Assembly (NCBI GenBank): GCA_944324075.1
Contig: CALUUZ010000002.1
Span: forward strand, 62,001-126,000
Reading direction: 5' to 3'
DNA from: Candidatus Mailhella excrementigallinarum
GTDB taxonomy: Bacteria > Desulfobacterota > Desulfovibrionia > Desulfovibrionales > Desulfovibrionaceae
Length of the DNA: 64,000 nt
Positions 8,000 to 15,866 of this stretch are shown one piece after another; positions within the stretch are counted from its first letter, which is position 1, and each line of letters begins with the position of its first letter. Made by a program: the position numbers and the translations under genes. Below the pieces are notes generated by a model that was not told the DNA's origin, searched no databases, and was given only the letters and a program-made list of their open reading frames with translations.

Positions 8000-9453
8000 C
8001 ATCGCTGCAGAGTCTGAGAAATTTTCGCGCGCACAATGCGGGCAGACGCATCAGTTTTGTTTCCGGCAACTTCAAGGTGATACATCCGGGGCATATCCGG
8101 CTGCTGCGCTTTGCCCGTGAAATGGCCGACAGGCTTGTGGTGGGAGTTGTTCCCGGCAATCCCTGGAATGCGATGGTGTCGGAGCGGGACAGGCTGGAAA
8201 ATGTCAATGCGCTGAATATGGTCGACCTTGTATGCCTGCTTGATACTTCTCTGGCCGAGGCCCTTCGCGCGCTCCGGCCGGATTTCGTCGTCAAGGGCAA
8301 GGAATACGAAGACGGGGACAACCCGGAAGCCGCCATTCTTGATACCTACAACGGCAAACTCGTGTTCTCGTCCGGCTCAAGCGTCCTTTCCGAAGCGGAC
8401 GTGATCGACGGCACTTCAGCCCACAGCCTTTCGTTTTCACTGCCCGGCGCATATATGCAGCGGCACGGCATTGTTCCGGAAGATTTGCGCCGCATTCTTG
8501 AAGCCATGCGCGACGTCAGAATTACCGTCGTGGGCGACAGCATCGTCGATGAATATATTCACTGCGATCCGCTGGGGATGTCGCAGGAAGACCCCACAAT
8601 CGTCGTCAGGCAGTCAACCACGCGCCGTTACCTCGGCGGGGCGGGCATTGTGGCCGCCCATGCCGCCAGTCTGGGGGCGCAGGTTCGTTTTGCGACTGTC
8701 TGCGGGTATGACGATACGGCGGATTTTGTACGGGAAAAACTGCGGGAATACGGCGTTCATGCCCATATTTTTGAAGACGATACCCGCCCCACAACACTTA
8801 AGCAGCGTTTTCGGTGCCGGGGCAAAACCCTGCTGCGCGTGAGCCATCTGCAGCAGCATGACGTGGACAGGCGTCTTGCCAGACGCATGCTCAAGGTTCT
8901 GCTTCCCTGCATTGACGATTCCGATCTGCTGATTTTTTCTGATTTCAACTACGGGTGTCTTTCGCCCATGGTGGTGGACTCCCTGACCAGCCATGCGCAG
9001 CAGCGGAAGGCCACCATTGTGGCCGACAGTCAGTCTTCTTCCCAGATTGGCGATGTGGGGCGTTTTTGCGGGGCAACGCTGCTTACGCCCACCGAGCGGG
9101 AAGCCCGCCTTGCTCTCAAGGATTTCGCTTCGGGTCTTGTGGTTCTGGCGGATAATCTGCTGCACAAGGCCGGAGCGGGCAATGTGATAATGACCCTGGG
9201 CGAGGCCGGTATTCTCATCCAGCCTGGCGGAAACGAGGAGACGGATCAGCTGCCCGCCCTGAATCCCATGGCGAAGGATGTGGCCGGAGCGGGCGACTCT
9301 CTGCTTGTTGTCGCGGCGCTGGCACTGGCTGCCGGGGGGAACATCTGGCAGGCCGCCTGCCTCGGATCGCTGGGAGCGGCCATACAGGTGAGCCGTGAAG
9401 GCAATATTCCGCTGAGCGCCGACGATATGCTGCGCGGCCTTCTCAACAGGTAA
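7996..9453 (+). CDS. HldE-like bifunctional protein, domains in swapped order
   Basis: 485 residues. Residues ~15-150 form a nucleotidyltransferase domain with the HxGH motif (FKVIHPGH, 26-33) of cytidylyl/adenylyltransferases. Residues ~170-485 form a PfkB/ribokinase-type sugar kinase with VVGDSIVDEYI near its start, the substrate loop GGAGIVAAHAASLG and the catalytic base Asp434 in VAGAGDSLL. E. coli HldE, which makes ADP-heptose, has the kinase first and the nucleotidyltransferase second; here the order is reversed. It likely phosphorylates a sugar phosphate at C1 and transfers a nucleotide. It overlaps the isomerase by 4 bases. A heptose role is inferred from HldE/GmhA pairing, not shown. 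Confidence 0.85.
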   Translation: MTSLQSLRNFRAHNAGRRISFVSGNFKVIHPGHIRLLRFAREMADRLVVGVVPGNPWNAMVSERDRLENVNALNMVDLVCLLDTSLAEALRALRPDFVVKGKEYEDGDNPEAAILDTYNGKLVFSSGSSVLSEADVIDGTSAHSLSFSLPGAYMQRHGIVPEDLRRILEAMRDVRITVVGDSIVDEYIHCDPLGMSQEDPTIVVRQSTTRRYLGGAGIVAAHAASLGAQVRFATVCGYDDTADFVREKLREYGVHAHIFEDDTRPTTLKQRFRCRGKTLLRVSHLQQHDVDRRLARRMLKVLLPCIDDSDLLIFSDFNYGCLSPMVVDSLTSHAQQRKATIVADSQSSSQIGDVGRFCGATLLTPTEREARLALKDFASGLVVLADNLLHKAGAGNVIMTLGEAGILIQPGGNEETDQLPALNPMAKDVAGAGDSLLVVAALALAAGGNIWQAACLGSLGAAIQVSREGNIPLSADDMLRGLLNR

Positions 9454-9473
9454 TGAGCGGACAGGGGAATTTT

Positions 9474-10541
9474 ATGCAGAACTACAATATTGACGGCCAC
9501 AAGCTGCACCTGCACCCTGAGCGCGTGGCGGACTGGCTTGCCGGAGAGAATATCTATCCTCTCTATATGGAGCTTTCTCCCTCGGGGGCGTGCAACCACC
9601 GCTGTGTGTTCTGTTCCATGGATTTCATGGGATACCGGCCCAAGTTTCTCGACACGGATATCATGTGCGAGCGCCTGCGTGAGTGCGGGAAGCTGGGCGT
9701 CCGGGCGCTCATGTTCGCGGGCGAGGGGGAGCCCCTGCTGCACAGGGATATTGCCATTCTGGCAGAAGCAGCCGGAGCGTCGGGCATTGACGTTGCCTTT
9801 ACCACCAATGCCGTTTTGCTGCGGCCTGAATTAAGCCGCCGTCTTTTGCCCGTGACTTCATGGATCAAGGTGAGCTGCAATGCCGGAACGCCGGAAAAAT
9901 ATGCCGCCACACACCGTACAGACAGCAGGGATTTTGCGACGGTCATGGAAAACATGGCCGCGGCCGCGTCTATTCGCGAAAAGGAGGGCCTTGCCTGCGC
10001 GCTGGGCTTCCAGTGCATTCTGCTGCCCGAAAACGCGGCGGACATGCCGGCTCTGGCCGCGCGCGTGCGTGATTTGGGAGCGGATTATCTCGTCATCAAG
10101 CCCTATACGCATCACCCGCAAAGCCCGACCAATGCCTATGGCGACATCAGCTATGCCGACAGTCAGGCCCTGGCGGATCGTCTGAGGGAAGAGGAGCGCG
10201 AAAACTTCAGCGTTGTCTATCGCAGCGCGGCCATGCGCCGGTGGGACAGCAAGGCGGCGGCCTTTGAACGCTGTCTGGCGCTGCCCTTCTGGACATATGT
10301 CGATGCCGAGGCGAATGTCTGGGGCTGTTCACGACATCTGCGGGAGGATGCATTCCGTTACGGCAGTCTCGTCGAGCAGAGCTTTGCCGAAATCTGGAAT
10401 GGGGAGAAGCGGCTGACCAGCCTTGCGGAATGTGAAAAGAACATGGATATCGGCCAGTGTCATGTCACCTGCCGCATGGAGGTTATCAATGAATATCTGT
10501 GGCGGCTGCGTCATCCCCAGGCGCATGACAATTTCATCTGA
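9474..10541 (+). CDS. Radical SAM / SPASM-like enzyme
   Basis: 355 residues. The [4Fe-4S]-SAM cluster motif CNHRCVFC (Cys40, 44, 47) is followed by a GEGEPLLH loop, the usual Gly-rich SAM contact. The C-terminal part has further cysteines (ERCLALPFW, VWGCSRH, CHVTCRM) like a SPASM auxiliary-cluster domain. Such enzymes do radical chemistry such as epimerisation, dehydration or C-C bond formation. In a nucleotide-sugar operon a sugar modification is likely, but the substrate is unknown. ATG 9474 is preferred because CAGGGGA precedes it by ~6 bases; ATG 9453, overlapping the HldE-like stop, is the alternative. The next gene, a transketolase subunit, follows after 33 bases. Confidence 0.83.
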   Translation: MQNYNIDGHKLHLHPERVADWLAGENIYPLYMELSPSGACNHRCVFCSMDFMGYRPKFLDTDIMCERLRECGKLGVRALMFAGEGEPLLHRDIAILAEAAGASGIDVAFTTNAVLLRPELSRRLLPVTSWIKVSCNAGTPEKYAATHRTDSRDFATVMENMAAAASIREKEGLACALGFQCILLPENAADMPALAARVRDLGADYLVIKPYTHHPQSPTNAYGDISYADSQALADRLREEERENFSVVYRSAAMRRWDSKAAAFERCLALPFWTYVDAEANVWGCSRHLREDAFRYGSLVEQSFAEIWNGEKRLTSLAECEKNMDIGQCHVTCRMEVINEYLWRLRHPQAHDNFI

Positions 10542-10574
10542 TTCGCCTGCCGGGCCGGAAGCGGAGGTTGTGTC

Positions 10575-11378
10575 ATGGAGGATTTGAAAGAAAAGGCGGC
10601 TGCCCTGCGCCGCATGATCATAGAACTCTCCTGTCAGACGCGCACGTCACATCTGGGTTCCGCTCTCTCCTGCGCCGATATTCTGCTTGCCGCATACAAT
10701 GGCGGCTTGCGCATCAGCCCGGAAGAGGCGTCGCATCCCGAAAGGGACAGGCTTGTCTTCAGCAAGGGGCACTGCGCCCTTGCCCTTGTGTGCGCGCTGT
10801 CGCAGCGGGGCTTCTGTACGTTTGAGCATCTGCTTGAGAAGTTCAACCGGCCGGGCGGTCTTCAGGAACACCCCGGCTTTCCCTATGTGCCCGGTGTGGA
10901 AAACGCTTCCGGCTCTCTTGGGCATGGTTTGCCGCTGGGACTGGGCATGGCCGCCGCCGCGCGCATCGGGCAGATGAACTATCGGGTGTGCGTTGTCATG
11001 GGCGACGGCGAGTGCAACGAGGGCAGCGTATGGGAGGCCGCCATGCTGGCCCCCGCTCTCGGGCTGAACAACCTGTGCGTCGTGGTGGATTTCAACCGCT
11101 GGCAGGCCACGGGCAGAAGCTGCGAGATCACCCGGCTGGAACCTCTGGCGGAAAAATGGAGCGCTTTCGGCTGGCGGAGCGTGGAATGCGACGGGCATGA
11201 TCCGGAACGTCTGCGGGATCTGCTGACCGCGTTCGGACAGGAAGACAGGCCCACCGCAATCATTGCGCATACCGTAAAGGGAAAGGGCGTTTCCTTCATG
11301 GAAGACGACAATAACTGGCACTACCGCATCCCCAATGCCGAGGAGGCGCAGGCAGCCCTTAAGGAACTGGACCGATGA
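10575..11378 (+). CDS. Transketolase, N-terminal (TPP-binding) subunit
   Basis: 267 residues, matching the N-terminal half of split transketolases. The TPP/Mg motif GDGECNEG starts at ~143 and its Asn partner lies in the VVDFNRW region. Active-site histidines are visible in TSHLG, SKGHCALA and SLGHGL. The partner subunit overlaps by 4 bases. Transketolases move a two-carbon ketol unit between sugar phosphates; placed here, beside GmhA/HldE-like genes, this pair may supply a ketose phosphate (for example a heptulose or longer) to the pathway or build a branched sugar. A housekeeping pentose-phosphate role is less likely given the operon. Confidence 0.9.
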   Translation: MEDLKEKAAALRRMIIELSCQTRTSHLGSALSCADILLAAYNGGLRISPEEASHPERDRLVFSKGHCALALVCALSQRGFCTFEHLLEKFNRPGGLQEHPGFPYVPGVENASGSLGHGLPLGLGMAAAARIGQMNYRVCVVMGDGECNEGSVWEAAMLAPALGLNNLCVVVDFNRWQATGRSCEITRLEPLAEKWSAFGWRSVECDGHDPERLRDLLTAFGQEDRPTAIIAHTVKGKGVSFMEDDNNWHYRIPNAEEAQAALKELDR

Positions 11379-12307
11379 GAAACGCCTTTGCAGCCGAGCT
11401 GTGCGGCCTGGCGGCGCATGATGAACGTATCGCGCTGATTTCAAGCGACATCGGCAATAATCTTTTCAACGAGTTCAGGGAAAGATTTCCTTCCCGTTTC
11501 ATGAATTGCGGCATTGCCGAAGCGGCCATGACGGGCATTGCCGCGGGCATGGCTCTGTGCGGCCTGAAGCCGGTCACATACACCATTGCGTCATTTAATC
11601 CGGGGCGCTGTGTGGAGCAGATACGTCTTGATATCTGCCTGCATAATCTGCCTGTGGTCATCGTGGGGGTGGGGGCCGGACTGTCATACGCCTCACTTGG
11701 CCCCACACATCATGCGCTGGAAGATATCGCGTGGCTGCGGGCCATTCCCGGCATGACCATTCTTTGCCCGGCGGATGCCGTTGAAACCCGCTGCGCCCTG
11801 CGCGCGGCGCTGGCGCATGACGGGCCGGTGTATTTACGCCTGGGCAAGAAAAACGAACCGGCGGTGCATGCCGGCGAGCCGGATTTTGAAATAGGCAGAA
11901 ATATCCCGCTGCGCGGAGGGGAGGATGCCTGCATCCTGGCCGTGGGCACTGTGACGCCCATAGCACTTGATGCCGCGCGCCTGCTGGAGGAAAGAAGCAT
12001 AAGCTGCGCCGTCACGGGCATTCATACCGTCAAGCCGCTGGATACGGACAGCCTGCGCTCCGTTTTCGCCCGCTATCCGGTTGTCATGGTCATGGAAGAG
12101 CATGGGCCGGTCGGCGGCACATGGTCGGCCATAGCGGAATGGGCGGCGGAACAGAATGTGGGGACGGGGCGTTTGCTGAGATGCGCCGCGCCGGATCGGT
12201 TCTTTTTTGAAGGGGGTGGCCAGAACTGGGCGCGAAAGCGGTTCGGTATTGATGCCGAGCATGCGGCGCTGCGCATTGCCGACGCGCTGCGGGCGGTGCG
12301 GCCATGA
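11375..12307 (+). CDS. Transketolase, C-terminal (Pyr) subunit
   Basis: 310 residues covering the pyrimidine-binding and C-terminal transketolase domains. The catalytic Glu that activates the TPP aminopyrimidine is Glu49 in NCGIAEAAM; the following IAAGMALCGLKPVTYT and GAGLSYASLGPTHH are typical of the split transketolase/DXS-like class. The C-terminal domain from ~190 is present (CILAVGTVTPIALDAA). It forms a heteromeric enzyme with the preceding subunit, with which it overlaps in ATGA. Its stop overlaps the start of the HAD gene in the same way, indicating one translationally coupled operon. Confidence 0.9.
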   Translation: MRNAFAAELCGLAAHDERIALISSDIGNNLFNEFRERFPSRFMNCGIAEAAMTGIAAGMALCGLKPVTYTIASFNPGRCVEQIRLDICLHNLPVVIVGVGAGLSYASLGPTHHALEDIAWLRAIPGMTILCPADAVETRCALRAALAHDGPVYLRLGKKNEPAVHAGEPDFEIGRNIPLRGGEDACILAVGTVTPIALDAARLLEERSISCAVTGIHTVKPLDTDSLRSVFARYPVVMVMEEHGPVGGTWSAIAEWAAEQNVGTGRLLRCAAPDRFFFEGGGQNWARKRFGIDAEHAALRIADALRAVRP

Positions 12308-12915
12308 TTCTGGGCATTGATTTCGACAATACGCTGGTCTGCTATGACGGGCTGTTCCATGCCGCGGCCCGCGAGCGGGGCCTGATTCCCGAGTCCGTCC
12401 CCCGGAGCAAGCAGGGCGTGCGCGATTATCTGCGCGCCGTCGGCCGGGAAGATGATTTTACAGTGCTGCAGGGCTATGTGTACGGCCCCGGCATCAGGAA
12501 TGCCAGCCCCTTCCCGTACGCCGTGGAAGGCATCAGGGCACTGCTCGCCTCGGGAGCGGAGGTCTGCATCATCAGCCACAAGACCCGCACGCCCATTCTG
12601 GGGCCTCGCTACGATCTGCACCAGGCCGCCCTTGACTGGCTGCGGGAGCAGCATTTTTTTGCCGAGGGCATGCTCACCCCCGACAGGGTTTTTCTGGAAG
12701 AAAGCAAGGAAGCCAAGGCCGGACGGATTGCGGATATGGGGTGTACGCACTTTGTGGATGATCTGCCGGAGTTTTTCCGCCTGCCGCAGTTTCCGCAAGA
12801 TACGCGGCGGATGCTGTTTTCTCCTCAGAGCCGGAATGCTGTTTCCGATGAATCGTGGCTGTGCTTCCACTCATGGCGGGCTATCTGCCGGTACTGCATG
12901 CGGCACGGCGACTAG
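12304..12915 (+). CDS. HAD-superfamily hydrolase
   Basis: 203 residues. The nucleophile motif DFDNTLV (Asp6, Asp8) begins the protein, motif II is probably CIISHKTRTP, and the motif IV acid pair is in FVDDLPEFF. This is a haloacid-dehalogenase-type phosphatase. In an operon with GmhA- and HldE-like genes, it could play the GmhB role (removing the 7-phosphate of a heptose bisphosphate), although it is not obviously a GmhB orthologue. A catalytic Lys between motifs II and IV is plausible in the ESKEAKAGRI stretch. Translationally coupled to the transketolase by a 4-base overlap. Confidence 0.75.
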   Translation: MILGIDFDNTLVCYDGLFHAAARERGLIPESVPRSKQGVRDYLRAVGREDDFTVLQGYVYGPGIRNASPFPYAVEGIRALLASGAEVCIISHKTRTPILGPRYDLHQAALDWLREQHFFAEGMLTPDRVFLEESKEAKAGRIADMGCTHFVDDLPEFFRLPQFPQDTRRMLFSPQSRNAVSDESWLCFHSWRAICRYCMRHGD

Positions 12916-12926
12916 CAGGAATGTTC

Positions 12927-13979
12927 ATGCAGGGGCGGCAGGATCCCGCAGAGGCGGGGCGCATTCTTCTGGCAAAGGCGGGGTTGGGCGGCCGGTCTCC
13001 GCGTGTAACGCGCTTGTCGCATGGAAAGAACAATCTGACATATCGGCTGGATGCCGAGGGAACAACCTGCCTGCTGAAGCAGTATTTCCGGCATCCCCGC
13101 GACATGCGCGACCGCCAGGGGGCGGAACTGGCGTTTCTGTCTTTTTGTCAAAAAAATAACATAGCTTCAGTCCCGATTCCGCTGGCATATGACAGAATCG
13201 GGCGCTGGTCGCTTTTTTCATGGCTGGACGGCCGTCCAGCCGCTGCGGAGGATATCACCCGGCGCAATGTGGCGCTGGTGGGAGCCTTTTTGCGGGATCT
13301 GGCGGAGGCGAAAAGCCGGTCGGAAGATTTGTGCCTTCAGCCCGCTGCGGAGGCATGTTTTTCCCTCCTGGATCATATAACGCTTGCAAAAAGGCGTGTG
13401 GAACGACTTTTGCATGGAGTTTCACGGCAGCGGACGTGCCCTCTGGCGCTGAAAGCGGAAGAGGTGGCGCGGCGCGAACTCCTGCCCGGTCTGGAGAGGG
13501 AAGAGGAACGTCTTGCCCGCCGGTACGGGCAGGCCGGTCTGCGCGCCCGGTTCACATGGGAGGAGATAGTTCCTTCCCCGTCCGACATAGGATTTCACAA
13601 TATCCTGGTCATGACGCAGGGGCTGGGGTTTGTGGATTTTGAGTATGCCGGCATTGACGATGCGGCCAAAATGCTGTGCGATTTTCTCTGCCAGCCGTCC
13701 CTGCCCGTTCCTGCTGAGTTTTTGAAGGAAATGCGGCCGCTGTTCGGGGGGGATGCCCGGGCCGGGAGGGAGATATATGCGCGGGCGGAGGATGTGCTTG
13801 TTCTGCACCGCATCAAGTGGTGCTGCATTCTGCTCAATGTGTTTGATACGGCAGATGCGGAGAGAAGACTGTTTTCCGGCTCCGCCGCTGAAGTGCGGGC
13901 GCTGCGCGAGATGCAGCTGAAAAAGTGCGTCAACTACATATGCAGGTATCTGAAAGGGACTGAACATGGCATACATTGA
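12927..13979 (+). CDS. APH/choline-kinase-like phosphotransferase
   Basis: About 350 residues of the aminoglycoside-phosphotransferase fold. The nucleotide loop is around LSHGKNNLTYRL, the ATP-anchoring Lys in CLLKQYF, the catalytic loop is SPSDIGFHNIL (Brenner-type D-x4-N) and the Mg-binding Asp is in FVDFEYAGIDD. Members phosphorylate hydroxyls of small molecules or sugars; homologues occur in polysaccharide clusters as sugar kinases. It could supply the phosphorylated intermediate used by this operon. The start is ambiguous between ATG 12921 and 12927; the latter has AGGA at a workable distance. The 3' end overlaps the methyltransferase gene by 14 bases. Confidence 0.75.
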   Translation: MQGRQDPAEAGRILLAKAGLGGRSPRVTRLSHGKNNLTYRLDAEGTTCLLKQYFRHPRDMRDRQGAELAFLSFCQKNNIASVPIPLAYDRIGRWSLFSWLDGRPAAAEDITRRNVALVGAFLRDLAEAKSRSEDLCLQPAAEACFSLLDHITLAKRRVERLLHGVSRQRTCPLALKAEEVARRELLPGLEREEERLARRYGQAGLRARFTWEEIVPSPSDIGFHNILVMTQGLGFVDFEYAGIDDAAKMLCDFLCQPSLPVPAEFLKEMRPLFGGDARAGREIYARAEDVLVLHRIKWCCILLNVFDTADAERRLFSGSAAEVRALREMQLKKCVNYICRYLKGTEHGIH

Positions 13980-14637
13980 CTTTCTTTCGCCTTTGCACAA
14001 GGCGACGAAGCGCGATTATCTGGCGAGGGTCAATGACCCGGAATATCCCAAGGCAAGGGCGGCGGAACTGGCAAAGCAGTGGGGGTATGACTACTGGGAC
14101 GGCGACAGGCGCATCAATTACGGCGGTTACCGGTTCATGCCCGGCCGCTGGGCGCCCGTGGCGCAAAAGATGATACGTCACTACGGGCTGAAGCCCGGCG
14201 ACAGGATACTCGATATCGGATGCGGCAAGGGATTTCAGCTGGCGGAATTCAAGTCCGCCATGCCCGGACTTGAACTGTACGGTATTGATATTTCCGAATA
14301 TGCCGTTGAACATGCCCATGAAAGCGTTGCCGACAGGCTGCGCGTGGGCAGCGCGACCACTCTGCCGTGGCCTGACGGCTATTTTGATTACGTTTTTTCC
14401 ATCACGACACTGCATAACCTGCATAACTATGATCTGGATAAGGCTCTGCGGGAAATGGAGCGGGTAGGCAGGAAGAACAAGTATCTCTGTGTGGAATCAT
14501 ACAGAAATGAAGAGGAAAAGGCGAATCTTCTTTACTGGCAGGTGACATGCGAAGCCTTCTGCACGCCGGAGGAATGGGAGTGGTGGTTTAAGACAACAGG
14601 CTATACCGGAGATTATTCATTTATTTATTTTGAGTGA
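13966..14637 (+). CDS. Class I SAM-dependent methyltransferase
   Basis: 223 residues with motif I ILDIGCGKGF at 81-90, the acidic strand end in YGIDIS, and motif VFSITTLHNLHN. The N-terminal 60 residues (FLSPLHKATKRDYLARV) are a family-specific cap resembling methyltransferases of polysaccharide clusters. It probably methylates a sugar or sugar nucleotide in the cytosol. It is the last gene of the 5.6-14.6 kb operon: the next gene starts 268 bases later behind a degenerate repeat and has lower GC. Confidence 0.83.
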   Translation: MAYIDFLSPLHKATKRDYLARVNDPEYPKARAAELAKQWGYDYWDGDRRINYGGYRFMPGRWAPVAQKMIRHYGLKPGDRILDIGCGKGFQLAEFKSAMPGLELYGIDISEYAVEHAHESVADRLRVGSATTLPWPDGYFDYVFSITTLHNLHNYDLDKALREMERVGRKNKYLCVESYRNEEEKANLLYWQVTCEAFCTPEEWEWWFKTTGYTGDYSFIYFE

Positions 14638-14751
14638 ATAATAAAGAGTCTGCATGAAAAAACCGGCGTGAAGAAAGCATCATGGTGCAAATCTTCCTCG
14701 CATATGACTGCCGCAGGTTTCTTTGAAAGGCATGCTCATCCGCAACAGATG

Positions 14752-14880
14752 CCAGAGCATTTTTAAATGAAAATGCCTGCGGAGCCGTGTATGTCAAGAC
14801 GCTGTGGCGTAAGGCCCATGAATTCGGGCATAAGGCCTGCTGTCCGGAAAATGAAATCCGTCTGGCAGATATGTTATCTC
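14752..14880 (+). repeat. Degenerate element I copy B
   Basis: Modules in the element I order can be traced with many changes: GAGCATTTTTAAATGAAAATGC (the AGCATTT...AAATGCT hairpin), GCGGAGCCG, TGTGGCGTAAGGC, TCCGGAAAATG and TCTGGCAGATATGTT. The last two align with CCGGAACACAG and GGCAGGTATGTT of copy E. It lies immediately upstream of the radical SAM gene that starts at 14906. The 268-base gap contains nothing else recognisable. Confidence 0.45.
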
Positions 14881-14905
14881 AACGTGATCTAACTATGGAG
14901 AAAAT

Positions 14906-15814
14906 ATGTCTCTCTCTCTCTCTCTCTCCTTCCCCAAGTTTATACAGATTGAAACCGTCAGGGAATGTAATGCACGATGCCGTTTCTGCGCGCATGGAAC
15001 GGGGCAGTTGCTTGAAAAGGGTTTCATGAGCGAAGAGCTTTTTGACAAGATTGCATCCGAAGTTATTGAACACAAGGACGAAATTTCCCGCGTCCAGTTG
15101 AATGAACTTGGGGAGCCTCTTCTGGATAAGAAAATAGCCGAAAGAATCAGACGTTTTAAAGACGGCGGTATTCGTGAAGTCTTGCTTATCACAAACGGCG
15201 CATTGCTTGATGAAAGGAAAGCCGTGGAAATTCTCGAGGCAGGTGTCGATATTTTGCGCTGTTCCATTACAACAATAAATCCTGAAAAGTATCCTCTTCT
15301 GCGGCGTGGCCTGAATCTTGAAACCGTTCTTGCCAATATCAACCGTTATATTGAGCTTCGAGATGCCATAAACAAGGATTCCAGAATATATATTTCTACG
15401 GAAAAGGATCCTCTGCTGACAGATGAAGATATCGAGCAGTGGGAGGCATACTGGAAGAACAGACTGAGCCATAATGATGTATTGAAAATTTCAGAGCTTT
15501 TTTCCTTCGGGTTGCAGCTCTCGTCTGTGGACAAGACGCGTGAGCTCGGCATAGAGCTTTCAACGCCCTGCATACCGATGATGCAGACCATATATATTCC
15601 ATATAACGGAAAGGTTCCCCTTTGCTGCATTGACTTCGGCTGGCAAATCCCTGTGGGAGACGCCAATGTGTCATCATTACAGGAAATATGGCAAAATGAC
15701 ATTTTTTCCGCATACCGCGAGATGCACAGAAATGGGCGGCGCAAGGAAATTCCGCTTTGTCTTCACTGCGACGGATGGGAGCCGAAACAGAATCTGGCTG
15801 GAGAAAAATCATAA
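14906..15814 (+). CDS. Radical SAM / SPASM enzyme with start-proximal (TC)10
   Basis: 302 residues. The radical SAM motif is CNARCRFC (Cys21, 25, 28), followed by LGEPLLD; the C-terminal part has TPCIPM, PLCCIDFGW and PLCLHCDGW cysteines, typical of SPASM clusters in sugar- or peptide-modifying enzymes. ATG 14906 is preceded by GGAG at a spacing of 5. Codons 2-8 are a (TC)10 tract read as SLSLSLS, so gain or loss of one unit would put the gene out of frame. The assembled state is ON. Codon use is more AT-rich than the operon upstream. Substrate unknown; the island context suggests a glycan precursor. Confidence 0.85.
   Translation: MSLSLSLSFPKFIQIETVRECNARCRFCAHGTGQLLEKGFMSEELFDKIASEVIEHKDEISRVQLNELGEPLLDKKIAERIRRFKDGGIREVLLITNGALLDERKAVEILEAGVDILRCSITTINPEKYPLLRRGLNLETVLANINRYIELRDAINKDSRIYISTEKDPLLTDEDIEQWEAYWKNRLSHNDVLKISELFSFGLQLSSVDKTRELGIELSTPCIPMMQTIYIPYNGKVPLCCIDFGWQIPVGDANVSSLQEIWQNDIFSAYREMHRNGRRKEIPLCLHCDGWEPKQNLAGEKS
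14909..14928 (+). repeat. (TC)10 simple-sequence repeat inside a coding start
   Basis: Ten perfect TC units follow the ATG at 14906-14908. The unit length of 2 means that slipped-strand changes of one unit shift the frame. An upstream ATG at 14895 in another frame would come into frame after loss of one unit or gain of two, but it lacks a ribosome site. Confidence 0.95.
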
Positions 15815-15866
15815 GCTGTCTGCTTCCCGCGCTGGATATGCGGCATCAGTAGTTGAGGAATAGACC

